A stretch of DNA of 7,661 nt from Candidatus Zixiibacteriota bacterium (GTDB lineage: Bacteria; Zixibacteria; MSB-5A5; GN15; FEB-12). The DNA lies in NCBI GenBank assembly GCA_022564135.1, contig JADFLZ010000092.1, positions 1 to 7,661 on the forward strand. The letters are read 5' to 3'. The notes beneath the pieces are model-generated. The model had not been told where the DNA came from and made no database searches. It saw only the letters and a list, made by a program, of their open reading frames with translations. Positions 1-6,653 of this stretch are shown here, in pieces (positions within the stretch are counted from its first letter, which is position 1; the number at the start of each line of letters is the position of its first letter). Both the position numbers and the translations under genes were made by a program.

Positions 1-894
1 GTCGGTAACTAAGCCGCCGATATGGCCGAGTAAAATGTTCGTCTGGGTGACATCATTTTTCTCTACATAATTGACCTGCCGCACAAATTTGTAATCAACT
101 TCGGGGAGTCCGGGGATTTCAGCCGTTCCTCTGGACCAATCGCCAAAAAGTTTCTTAATTTTTTTAATAATCTTTTTTTCATCAAAGTCACCCCAGATGC
201 CTATCTGGATTCTGTCAGGAGTGAAATATTTTTTATGGAAAGCTACCAGGTCATCGCGGGTTATGGCGTTGATAGTGGCATACTCGCTCTGGCGGGCATA
301 GACAGAAGTGGGGCCGTAGATAACTTTTCTGAATTCTCTAATGGCAATTGAAAAGGACTCATCATTCCGTCTGGCGATAGCCGAGCGCTGCTGGACAATT
401 TCCAGATCAATTTTATCCTGTTCAAAAACCGGATTGCGGAGGACTTCGGCCAGTACCTCCAGTCCCAGAGAAGTATATTCGCTTAAGACATTGATTCTGG
501 CAGTGCCGGTAGCAAGTCCCATAGAAGTTTCTACGCTGGCTCCGACGGCTTCCAGCATTTCATCGATTTCATCGCCGCTCCACTTTTTGGTGCCGCCGGT
601 TCTGAGAACCGAACTGGTAATATCTGCCAGGCCAATTTTGTCGGCAGGCTCCAGATAGGAGCCGATATTTATTCTGACTGAGGCTCTGAAAATTGGCAAT
701 GATTTGTCCTGCGACAGATAGAGACGCAGGCCGTTATCAAGTTCAATTTTCTTAACATCTGGTATTTCCAGCGGATTGAGCTTCGGATATACGATTTTGC
801 CAATGTCCTGTGCCGTGCTCATGGAACTAAGTGCAAATGCCAGAGTCATCAGAGCTACAAACGTAAATAATGTAACTAATGTAAACTTTCTCAT
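1..894 (-). CDS. Exported M16-family protein lacking the zinc site (partial, C-terminus outside window)
   Basis: This is the first 298 residues of a protein that runs off the left edge without a stop. It starts at ATG 892-894, preceded by AGGAGA at 903-908; an ATG five bases upstream hits a stop after two codons. Residues 1-28 form a Sec signal peptide (MRKF, hydrophobic core, likely cleavage after STA before QD). Residues about 50-190 match the M16 N-terminal fold, with an NGLRLYLS strand and a GLA...TGGT loop. Where an active M16 enzyme has HXXEH, residues 91-95 read DITSS, so both histidines and the glutamate are missing. From about 210 the linker DLVAFHKKYFTPDRIQIGI and a GDF segment begin the M16_C domain. 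The gene lies 18 bases after the catalytic M16 gene. In known two-subunit M16B peptidases such a partner helps form the substrate chamber without binding zinc. I infer a periplasmic or surface-associated heterodimer; its substrate is unknown. Confidence 0.9.
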   Translation of the reverse strand, partial: MRKFTLVTLFTFVALMTLAFALSSMSTAQDIGKIVYPKLNPLEIPDVKKIELDNGLRLYLSQDKSLPIFRASVRINIGSYLEPADKIGLADITSSVLRTGGTKKWSGDEIDEMLEAVGASVETSMGLATGTARINVLSEYTSLGLEVLAEVLRNPVFEQDKIDLEIVQQRSAIARRNDESFSIAIREFRKVIYGPTSVYARQSEYATINAITRDDLVAFHKKYFTPDRIQIGIWGDFDEKKIIKKIKKLFGDWSRGTAEIPGLPEVDYKFVRQVNYVEKNDVTQTNILLGHIGGLVTD

Positions 895-912
895 TTCATC
901 TATCTCCTAATC

Positions 913-2418
913 TCAGCTTTCGACCGTGTTCATCATGATGACGGTTCTGTTTTTCGACGTCAGGTAAGTGTTGGCAACACGTTTGATATCTTCGGCTGTA
1001 ACCGCGTTAATGCGATTTAATTCATTGAACATTTCCCGCCAGTCGCCCCAGTAATTCTGATAAGCGGCCAGCTGAAAGCCGATTCCGGAATTGCTGCTCA
1101 GGCCGTTTATAAAGTTGGCTTTGGCTCTGGCTTTGATTTTTTCAACTTCATCATCGGGAATAAGTTCTTCTTTCATTCTTTCTACTTCAGCTAAAATTTC
1201 AGTCTCGCAGTCGGCATTGCTGATTTTTGGGGCAGGCAGTGCGTAGAGAAGAATCATGCCGGGATATTTATCTCCCGGAAAACCGGTCAGCCCCGAGACC
1301 TGCGCCACCATTTTTTCCTCTTTAACCAATTTTTTATAGAGCAAAGAAGTTCTGCCAATGGCCAGGTAATCCAGCAGGGCGTCTATCGCCGGACGGTCGG
1401 GGTGAGTGTTTTCGGGAATATGCCAGCCGGCCAGGTACCAGGGCTGCGAGGGGTCTTCGATGACCATTCTCCTTTCGCCCGTTTGTACCGGTTCAACTGT
1501 TGCGATTCTGGCCGGTTTGGGTCTGTAAGGAATGCGGTTCCAATATTTCTCAGCCATCTTAATCAGTTCTTTGGTATTGACATCACCGACGATTGAAATA
1601 GTCAGATTGGCCGGGGAATAATATTTTTCGAAAAAAGCTCTGGCTTCTTTGCGGGAGTAGTATTGAATATCAGACATATGCCCGATGCCGGGAATACCGT
1701 AAGGGTGAGCCAGAAAGGACAGTCCCAAAAACTGTTCTATAAGTCGACCGATAGGGCTTGACTCTGTTCTCATACGCCGTTCTTCGGCCACGACATCTCT
1801 TTCTTTGTACATTTCTCTCAAGACAGGATTTAAGAAGCGCTCTGATTCGAGAGCCATCCATAATTCCACTTTATTGGAAGGCAGGCTAATGAAGTAGACA
1901 GTGCGGTCGGCCCAGGTTCCGGCATTGAGACCGACACCGCCTTCGCGGCTGATGGTCTGTCCATATTGATTGGGAATTACCAGTTCATATGAGGCTTCAC
2001 GGGCAGCTTCATAGTCTTTCTCCAGTTTTTCTATTCGGGCCGAATCCGCCCAGAAACCTTTGGTGCGCTCGGCACGCAGCTCCATGAAAATAGAGTCTTC
2101 GATTTCTATCAGTTCTTTTTCGGCTTTATAATCCTTGGTCCCGAAAGTTGTAGTACCCTTAAAGGCCATATGTTCAAACATATGAGCCAGTCCGGTGTAG
2201 CCTTTGGGGTCATCTACCGAGCCGACATCGGCGTAAGTATTAAAAGAGACTACCGGGGCGTCGTGTCTTTCCAGAATTATGAGCTTCAGCCCGTTTTCTA
2301 AGGTATGCTCCACAACCGAGTTCTCAAGTTTAGAAAAATCAAAACTGTAGGATGGGGTAGTTCCCAGCAGGATGGCTAAAGCAGCCAGTAATTGGAATGC
2401 GAAATGATATTTTTTCAT
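913..2418 (-). CDS. Exported M16 family zinc metallopeptidase, catalytic subunit
   Basis: The 501-residue protein begins with a Sec signal peptide (MKKYHF, hydrophobic core about 7-20, likely cleavage after SYS near residue 25). There is no lipobox cysteine, so the product should be periplasmic or secreted. The N-terminal M16 domain carries the inverted zinc motif HMFEH (H79, E82, H83); the third ligand is probably E213 in ERDVVAEE. The E213 to H83 distance is about 130 residues, against roughly 76 in compact M16 enzymes, because of a charged helical insertion at about 95-150. M16_C begins near residue 255 (KEARAFFEKYYSPANLTISI, then GDV), and the second half contains GRTSLLYKKLV near 355. 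The start has a strong GGAGGAG (2422-2428) close upstream. The neighbour downstream is a zinc-less M16 homologue, which suggests an obligate pair. The family degrades peptides or processes proteins; no specific substrate can be named. A processing-peptidase-like or PqqL-like role is possible but unproven. Confidence 0.95.
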   Translation of the reverse strand: MKKYHFAFQLLAALAILLGTTPSYSFDFSKLENSVVEHTLENGLKLIILERHDAPVVSFNTYADVGSVDDPKGYTGLAHMFEHMAFKGTTTFGTKDYKAEKELIEIEDSIFMELRAERTKGFWADSARIEKLEKDYEAAREASYELVIPNQYGQTISREGGVGLNAGTWADRTVYFISLPSNKVELWMALESERFLNPVLREMYKERDVVAEERRMRTESSPIGRLIEQFLGLSFLAHPYGIPGIGHMSDIQYYSRKEARAFFEKYYSPANLTISIVGDVNTKELIKMAEKYWNRIPYRPKPARIATVEPVQTGERRMVIEDPSQPWYLAGWHIPENTHPDRPAIDALLDYLAIGRTSLLYKKLVKEEKMVAQVSGLTGFPGDKYPGMILLYALPAPKISNADCETEILAEVERMKEELIPDDEVEKIKARAKANFINGLSSNSGIGFQLAAYQNYWGDWREMFNELNRINAVTAEDIKRVANTYLTSKNRTVIMMNTVES

Positions 2419-2454
2419 CTGCTCCTCCGTTTAACTTATATATCAATTAACAAA

Positions 2455-2482
2455 TTTACATTGAATTACAAATGGCTGTCAA
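2455..2482 (-). promoter_or_regulatory. Candidate sigma70-type promoter for the M16 operon
   Basis: On the minus strand a perfect TTGACA (2477-2482) is followed after 16 bases by TGTAAA (2455-2460, four of six consensus positions). An alternative -10, TAAATT (2453-2458), has an 18-base spacer. Transcription would start near 2446-2448 and give a leader of about 28 bases ending in the GGAGGAG ribosome site. It lies in the 154-base gap after glgP, which suggests that the M16 pair has its own promoter. Confidence 0.5.
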
Positions 2483-2526
2483 GCGAATAGTTCTTTAATG
2501 CGAACGCCCAAAATGGAGATATTCAT

Positions 2527-2560
2527 ACATTGAGATTTTACGAATAAATTTTCGCAATGT
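2527..2560 (-). other. Weak AT-rich inverted repeat just after glgP
   Basis: ACATTG (2527-2532) is the reverse complement of CAATGT (2555-2560), and a smaller CGAA/TTCG pair (2541-2544, 2551-2554) sits inside, next to the right arm. On the minus strand this begins 13 bases after the glgP stop. There is no T-run after it and the stem is short, so it is at best a poor transcript-end structure. I see no better terminator for glgP, and some read-through into the M16 operon is possible. Confidence 0.2.
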
Positions 2561-2572
2561 TTCAGTCTTAGA

Positions 2573-5137
2573 TTACCACCAGGATATCATTTTTGGTCTG
2601 ATAGTGTGGGGCAGACTTTCGTTGTTTGGCGTCACTCTGGCAGATATTCCGAATTTGCCGGATTCTGAGAGGGTAACTTCACCCCTAAACGAGTGTATAC
2701 CGTTTTTGAGCTGTTTCCCGGAATTATTTGTGGAGAGCTGTATCGGCTTAAAATTTGTCAGTTCTTCATGGCTGGCGAGTCGGCCGGCTACGATCTCTAT
2801 GTTAACATCGTCAGGGTCAATTTCACCTAAGAAAACTTCAATAGTTACCGGGATAGTCTGACCCACAAAAAGTTCACCTTCGGGGATGGTCATATCAACA
2901 GTCCGAATTTCAATGCTCTCCCAGTGTTCGGCCATTCTGTCTGTCCATTTGGAAACTGAGCGGGTCAATTCAAAATTGTTCTTCGACAGTTTACGTGAAG
3001 CTTCAAATGCTTTAAGGTAAAACTTGTCGGTATAGTTCATCAGCATTCTTTGTGATGAGAACGATTCCCCGGCCGTCTTAATAGAATTTTTCATCCGCTC
3101 AATCCATTGTGCCGGTAAACCTATTTCATTGAGCTCGTAAAACATCGGTACTACTTCATGCTCTAAGCAATTATAAAGCATATCAGCATCAAATCTGTCC
3201 TGAGCTTCAACAGATTCAATTTCGTGTCCGCTGCCAATGGCAAAGCCATTTTTGCCGTCGTAAGCTTCGGCCCACCAGCCGTCTAAAATGGAAAGATGCA
3301 GACAGCCGTTAAGCGCGGCTTTCATGCCCGAAGTTCCGCTGGCTTCCTGCGGTCGTCTGGGATTGTTAAGCCAGACGTCGACTCCCTGAACCAAAATCCG
3401 GGCAATATTAATATCATAATCCTCGATGAACATAATTCTGTCACAAAGTCTTTCATTGGCAGCGAATTTAATAATTTGTTTTATAATTTCTTTTCCGGAG
3501 TTATCCAGCGGGTGGGCTTTGCCTGATATAATAAGCTGCACAGGTCTGTCAATTTTATTTATGATGTTTTCTAATCGTTCGATATCGCTGAATATGAGAT
3601 TTCCTCTTTTATAACTCGAAAATCTTCGGGCAAAACCGATGGTCAAGGCTCTGGGGTCAAGGACTTTTTTTGCCCGCTGCTGGTCTGTCTGCGATGAACC
3701 GCGGCTAAACAATTGTTGTGCCAGTCTCTTTCTTACAAACTCAACTAACTGTTCTCTTTTGCTGTTGCGGTAGCGCCAGAGGTCGGAGTCGGCGATGTCA
3801 TAGACTTTTTTCCAGACTTCAGGCGAGCCGGGTCGTTCGACATATTCGGGGCCGAATGTCGACATGTATAATTTATTTAACTCCGGTGAAATCCAGGAAC
3901 CGGGATGAACTCCGTTACTGATGGCTTTTATGGGAATTTCCTCAAAGGGCAGGTTCGGCCAGATCTGGCGCCACATCTCTCGGGACGTTTGGCAGTGAAG
4001 TTCTGAAACGGCGTTATTAAAAGCCGAAGACTTTAGCGCTGCCGCAGTCATGTTAAAAGGCTCGGTGTCATCTTCAGGAATTAGCCGGCCAATCTTAAGA
4101 AATTCATCCCAGCTGATGCCCATTTGTTTTATGCTGTCGGCTAAATAACGATGAACCAAAACTGGATCAAATTTTTCGTTGCCGGCTGGTACGGGAGTAT
4201 GAGTCGTAAAAACAGAAGTTGCCCAGAGATATTGATAAGCTTCTTTGAAGTTGAGCTGGTGCGATTCCATTAAATTTCTTAACCGCTCCAGAGCCAGAAA
4301 CCAGGCGTGGCCTTCGTTTATATGGTAGACTTGCGGATTAATCTTGAGCGCTGTTAAAGCTTTGACTCCGCCGATCCCCAAAACAATCTCCTGCCTGATT
4401 CGCATTTCTTTGTCGCCGCCATAGAGGATCGAAGTAATGTCTCGCAAGGCCGGTGAATTATCGGGGATATTGGCATCTAAAAGATAAAGCGGAGTTCTGC
4501 CAACCTGCACCTGCCAGAGCTGCAGCTGAACTTTTTCGCCTGCCAGATCTATAGAAATTTGCAGCGGATTTTCATCTTTACCTTTGACTCTTCGAATTGG
4601 CATGTGATACCAGTCGTTCTCTTCATAGCGTTCCTGCTGCCAGCCGTCTTTAGACAAAGCCTGATGGAAATAACCATAGCGGTATAGAAGTCCGACTGCG
4701 ACCATGGGAACACCTAGGTCTGAGGCCGCTTTAAGGGTGTCACCTGAGAGAATTCCCAGACCGCCGGAATAGACAGGCAGGCCGGTGTCGAGCCCGTATT
4801 CAAGCGAGAAGTAAGCCACTTTAAAAGAAGTTTCTTTACTATATTTGTGCTGAAACCAGAATTTCTTTTTAAGATAAGACTGAAAATCGGCGTAAATTTT
4901 ATCCAGCCTGTCGGTGAATTCTTTATTTTGTGCTGTTTCTGCTAACCTCTCCTGTGGCAGACGGGAGAGCAGCTCAACCGGATTCTGATGTGTTTCTTCC
5001 CAGAGTTTACTGTCAAGATCCTTAAATAGTCCGGACAGTTCCGGGTTCCAGGAATACCAGAGGTTGTGCGCCAATTCCTGAAGATTTTTAATACTATCAG
5101 GCAGATTGGGCAGTACTAAGAGCTGTTTAATTTTCAT
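2573..5137 (-). CDS. glgP: Alpha-glucan (glycogen/maltodextrin) phosphorylase
   Basis: This 854-residue cytoplasmic enzyme uses pyridoxal phosphate to cut terminal alpha-1,4-glucosyl units with phosphate, giving glucose-1-phosphate. The N-terminal 120 residues are the DUF3417-type extension of the long bacterial GlgP group (ELAHNLWYSWNPE at 21-33). The phosphorylase body follows: YSGGLGILSGD (123-133), YHINEGHAWF (271-280), TTHTPVPAGNEKFD (311-324), ARRFSSYKRG (503-512) and EASGTSGMKAALNG (598-611), with K606 as the expected PLP-binding lysine. LDGWWAEAYDG (618-628) replaces the LDGANVEI of classical MalP/GlgP, as expected for this divergent group. Residues from about 745 form a beta-rich C-terminal domain. 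An in-frame TAA four codons upstream fixes the start at ATG 5135-5137, but no Shine-Dalgarno sequence is visible. The gene is divergent from pfkA, which would consume its product after isomerisation. No key residue is missing and the length is normal for the group. Confidence 0.96.
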   Translation of the reverse strand: MKIKQLLVLPNLPDSIKNLQELAHNLWYSWNPELSGLFKDLDSKLWEETHQNPVELLSRLPQERLAETAQNKEFTDRLDKIYADFQSYLKKKFWFQHKYSKETSFKVAYFSLEYGLDTGLPVYSGGLGILSGDTLKAASDLGVPMVAVGLLYRYGYFHQALSKDGWQQERYEENDWYHMPIRRVKGKDENPLQISIDLAGEKVQLQLWQVQVGRTPLYLLDANIPDNSPALRDITSILYGGDKEMRIRQEIVLGIGGVKALTALKINPQVYHINEGHAWFLALERLRNLMESHQLNFKEAYQYLWATSVFTTHTPVPAGNEKFDPVLVHRYLADSIKQMGISWDEFLKIGRLIPEDDTEPFNMTAAALKSSAFNNAVSELHCQTSREMWRQIWPNLPFEEIPIKAISNGVHPGSWISPELNKLYMSTFGPEYVERPGSPEVWKKVYDIADSDLWRYRNSKREQLVEFVRKRLAQQLFSRGSSQTDQQRAKKVLDPRALTIGFARRFSSYKRGNLIFSDIERLENIINKIDRPVQLIISGKAHPLDNSGKEIIKQIIKFAANERLCDRIMFIEDYDINIARILVQGVDVWLNNPRRPQEASGTSGMKAALNGCLHLSILDGWWAEAYDGKNGFAIGSGHEIESVEAQDRFDADMLYNCLEHEVVPMFYELNEIGLPAQWIERMKNSIKTAGESFSSQRMLMNYTDKFYLKAFEASRKLSKNNFELTRSVSKWTDRMAEHWESIEIRTVDMTIPEGELFVGQTIPVTIEVFLGEIDPDDVNIEIVAGRLASHEELTNFKPIQLSTNNSGKQLKNGIHSFRGEVTLSESGKFGISARVTPNNESLPHTIRPKMISWW

Positions 5138-5191
5138 ATCAGCGTCAATTTACGAAAGGAAAAATTCAAATGCCAGTTTTAGGATGACCTG

Positions 5192-5211
5192 TGACAATCT
5201 TTTATGACAAT
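5192..5211 (+). repeat. Two direct copies of TGACAAT, 13 bases apart
   Basis: TGACAAT occurs at 5192-5198 and again at 5205-5211, with start points 13 bases apart. The second copy runs into a perfect inverted repeat, CAATTT-GA-AAATTG (5208-5221). On the minus strand each copy reads ATTGTCA and so contains TTGTCA, one base from the -35 consensus. This could be a pair of regulator half-sites or glgP promoter elements; it is also short enough to arise by chance in AT-rich DNA. Confidence 0.3.
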
Positions 5212-5254
5212 TTGAAAATTGCCAGAATTTGAGCTATTTCAGGCCAAAATCGCG

Positions 5255-5280
5255 GGCTAATATCGGCCTCATATTTAGCC
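5255..5280 (+). repeat. Inverted repeat GGCTAA / TTAGCC with overlapping AGGCC / GGCCT
   Basis: GGCTAA (5255-5260) is the reverse complement of TTAGCC (5275-5280). With one bulged T the stem can extend by TAT/ATA, leaving a seven-base CGGCCTC loop. GGCCT (5265-5269), which is mostly in that loop, is also complementary to AGGCC at 5241-5245, so two alternative or pseudoknotted pairings are possible if the region is transcribed. No known riboswitch or leader family is recognised. Confidence 0.25.
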
Positions 5281-5293
5281 TCATATAATGAGG
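5267..5293 (+). promoter_or_regulatory. Candidate operator: three CCTCAT half-sites, palindrome over TATAAT
   Basis: CCTCAT occurs at 5267-5272 and 5279-5284, and its reverse complement ATGAGG at 5288-5293. The last two form the perfect palindrome CCTCATATAATGAGG with a three-base centre. It contains an exact TATAAT (5284-5289), so a protein bound there would block a plus-strand -10 box about 80 bases before pfkA. The half-sites are visible in the sequence; their role as an operator is inference, and the -35 for this TATAAT is poor. Confidence 0.4.
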
Positions 5294-5373
5294 GACTTTT
5301 CCGAAAATATAAGTGATTGAACAATAACAGTTTTTAATTTGTTTAAGTAAGCAATACCGGTAGAATTTAGCTG

Positions 5374-6567
5374 ATGGCACGTAATAAGAAAAGAATAGGC
5401 ATATTAACCGGCGGTGGGGACTGCCCCGGTTTGAATGCTGCCATTCGGGCAGTGGTGCGTACTGCTGAAGTGGAATTTGACATGGATGTGGTCGGATTTC
5501 GTGACGGCTTTGAAGGGCTGGTGCAGAACAAGTATTTTGAAATCACTCCAAGTCAGGCCTCGGGTCTGCTGGCCAGAGGCGGTACGATTTTGGGTACGTC
5601 GAATCGCTCCGACCCTTTTAATTACCCGGTACTTCAAGGTGACAATGAGGAGTATGTTTATTTAGACAGGTCCTCACAGGCGGTCAGAAATTTTGAATCT
5701 CTCGGCCTGGATTGTTTGATAGCCATTGGCGGTGACGGTACTATGTCGGCCTCGGCCAGGCTGATCGAAAAGGGCATTCCAATTATAGGTATTCCCAAGA
5801 CAATTGATAATGACCTGGTTGGTACCGATGTTACTTTCGGATTTGATTCTGCTTTAGTAACTGCTACCGATGCCATTGATAAGATTCATACGACCGCGCA
5901 GTCGCACCACCGGGCTATGATTATCGAAGTGATGGGACGTTATACCGGCTGGCTGGCGCTGTCATCGGGACTGGCCGGCGGCGGTGACATAATTCTGCTG
6001 CCGGAATTCCCCTATGACATAGAAGCAGTCTGCGAGCAGGTCCGAGTGCGTAATGCCAGAGGTAAGACTTTTTCAATAGTAGTTGTAGGCGAAGGCGCCA
6101 GGCGGCAGGGGGGAGAGCTGGTCTATAGAAATAAGCTTAAGCAATCTTCTGAGAGCACCCGGCTGGGGGGAATCTCACATCAAGTTGCCGTCCAAATTGA
6201 AGAGCTGACTAATATCGAATGCCGCGTTACTATACTTGGCCATCTGCTCAGGGGCGGTATTCCCAGCGCCTATGACAGAATCCTGGCCACACGCTTTGGA
6301 GTAGAAGCAGTTCATATGGCCGAGCAGGGCAGCTTTGGCTGTATGGTTACTTTGCAGGGCAGTAAGCTGGGGACTATTCCGATAAGCGAGGTTGCCGGCA
6401 AAATGCGGCCGCTTACGGTCGAAAATTCTTTAATCAAGACAGCGGTCTCACTGGGTATCTGCCTGGGTGTGCCGGTAGGTGAAGACTTAAACAAGTATTA
6501 TGAAAATCCGATTCCAGAGAATACTGCCAGCGCAGCATCTCCGGCAGAAACAAGCAGCTCAGAATAA
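5374..6567 (+). CDS. pfkA: 6-phosphofructokinase (mixed Gly/Lys signature)
   Basis: This 397-residue cytoplasmic enzyme phosphorylates fructose-6-phosphate to fructose-1,6-bisphosphate. Motifs line up with E. coli PfkA at an offset of 18: GGGDCPGLN (13-21), GGDGT (119-123), PKTIDND (141-147) with D145 as catalytic base and D147, R180, MGR (187-189) and E240; then R284, H290 and R293 in RVTILGHLLRGG. R25 and R29 match effector-site arginines R21 and R25 of E. coli. G122 (E. coli position 104) predicts ATP use, whereas K142 (position 124, Gly in E. coli) is typical of pyrophosphate enzymes. The NRSDPFNYP segment and an insertion of about 23 residues after E240 also fit the mixed-substrate clade. 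The tail from about 381 is low-complexity Ala/Ser/Thr/Glu. A TAG two codons upstream supports ATG 5374, but there is no clear ribosome site. The gene is divergent from glgP, with the LOG-family gene downstream. The donor could be ATP, pyrophosphate or both; ATP is more likely. Confidence 0.95.
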   Translation: MARNKKRIGILTGGGDCPGLNAAIRAVVRTAEVEFDMDVVGFRDGFEGLVQNKYFEITPSQASGLLARGGTILGTSNRSDPFNYPVLQGDNEEYVYLDRSSQAVRNFESLGLDCLIAIGGDGTMSASARLIEKGIPIIGIPKTIDNDLVGTDVTFGFDSALVTATDAIDKIHTTAQSHHRAMIIEVMGRYTGWLALSSGLAGGGDIILLPEFPYDIEAVCEQVRVRNARGKTFSIVVVGEGARRQGGELVYRNKLKQSSESTRLGGISHQVAVQIEELTNIECRVTILGHLLRGGIPSAYDRILATRFGVEAVHMAEQGSFGCMVTLQGSKLGTIPISEVAGKMRPLTVENSLIKTAVSLGICLGVPVGEDLNKYYENPIPENTASAASPAETSSSE

Positions 6568-6653
6568 AATTGGAAACTTGATTTGTTGGCCGCCCTGACC
6601 GATATAGCTCACATACAATTGAATCCGATAAATAAGAACAAGGATGAGTTCTA

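Larger units (their letters stand above)
5138..5373. promoter_or_regulatory. Divergent glgP-pfkA intergenic regulatory region
   Basis: These 236 bases must hold the promoters of both flanking genes. I see no credible ORF. Possible -10 boxes on the plus strand are TATAAT (5284-5289) and TATAAG (5308-5313), but neither has a good TTGACA-like element 16-18 bases upstream. On the minus strand TTGTCA occurs twice (5192-5197, 5205-5210) without a good -10. The centre (5241-5293) is dense in short inverted repeats. Neither gene has a clear ribosome-binding site at its edge of the region. The layout suggests shared control of glucan breakdown and glycolysis, but no known regulator site is recognised. 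Confidence 0.6.

Noticed and set aside
341..658. Plus-strand open frame of 105 codons
   Set aside because: It lies entirely antisense to the M16-like partner gene, whose minus-strand frame gives a clear family match; no ribosome site and no recognisable protein.
2604..2861. Plus-strand open frame of 85 codons at the 3' end of glgP
   Set aside because: It is antisense to the conserved phosphorylase C-terminal region, has Ser-rich shadow-like composition and no start signal.
3296..3921. Three further plus-strand open frames inside glgP
   Set aside because: All are antisense shadows of the phosphorylase, overlap one another in different frames and resemble no protein.
5284..5289. TATAAT as a definite pfkA promoter
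   Set aside because: No acceptable -35 hexamer lies 16-18 bases upstream and there is no extended -10 TG, so it is kept only as part of the candidate operator.
6568..6653. Separate promoter for the LOG gene (TTGATT, 17 bases, GATATA)
   Set aside because: The match is poor at both hexamers, and there is no terminator after pfkA, so co-transcription is simpler.
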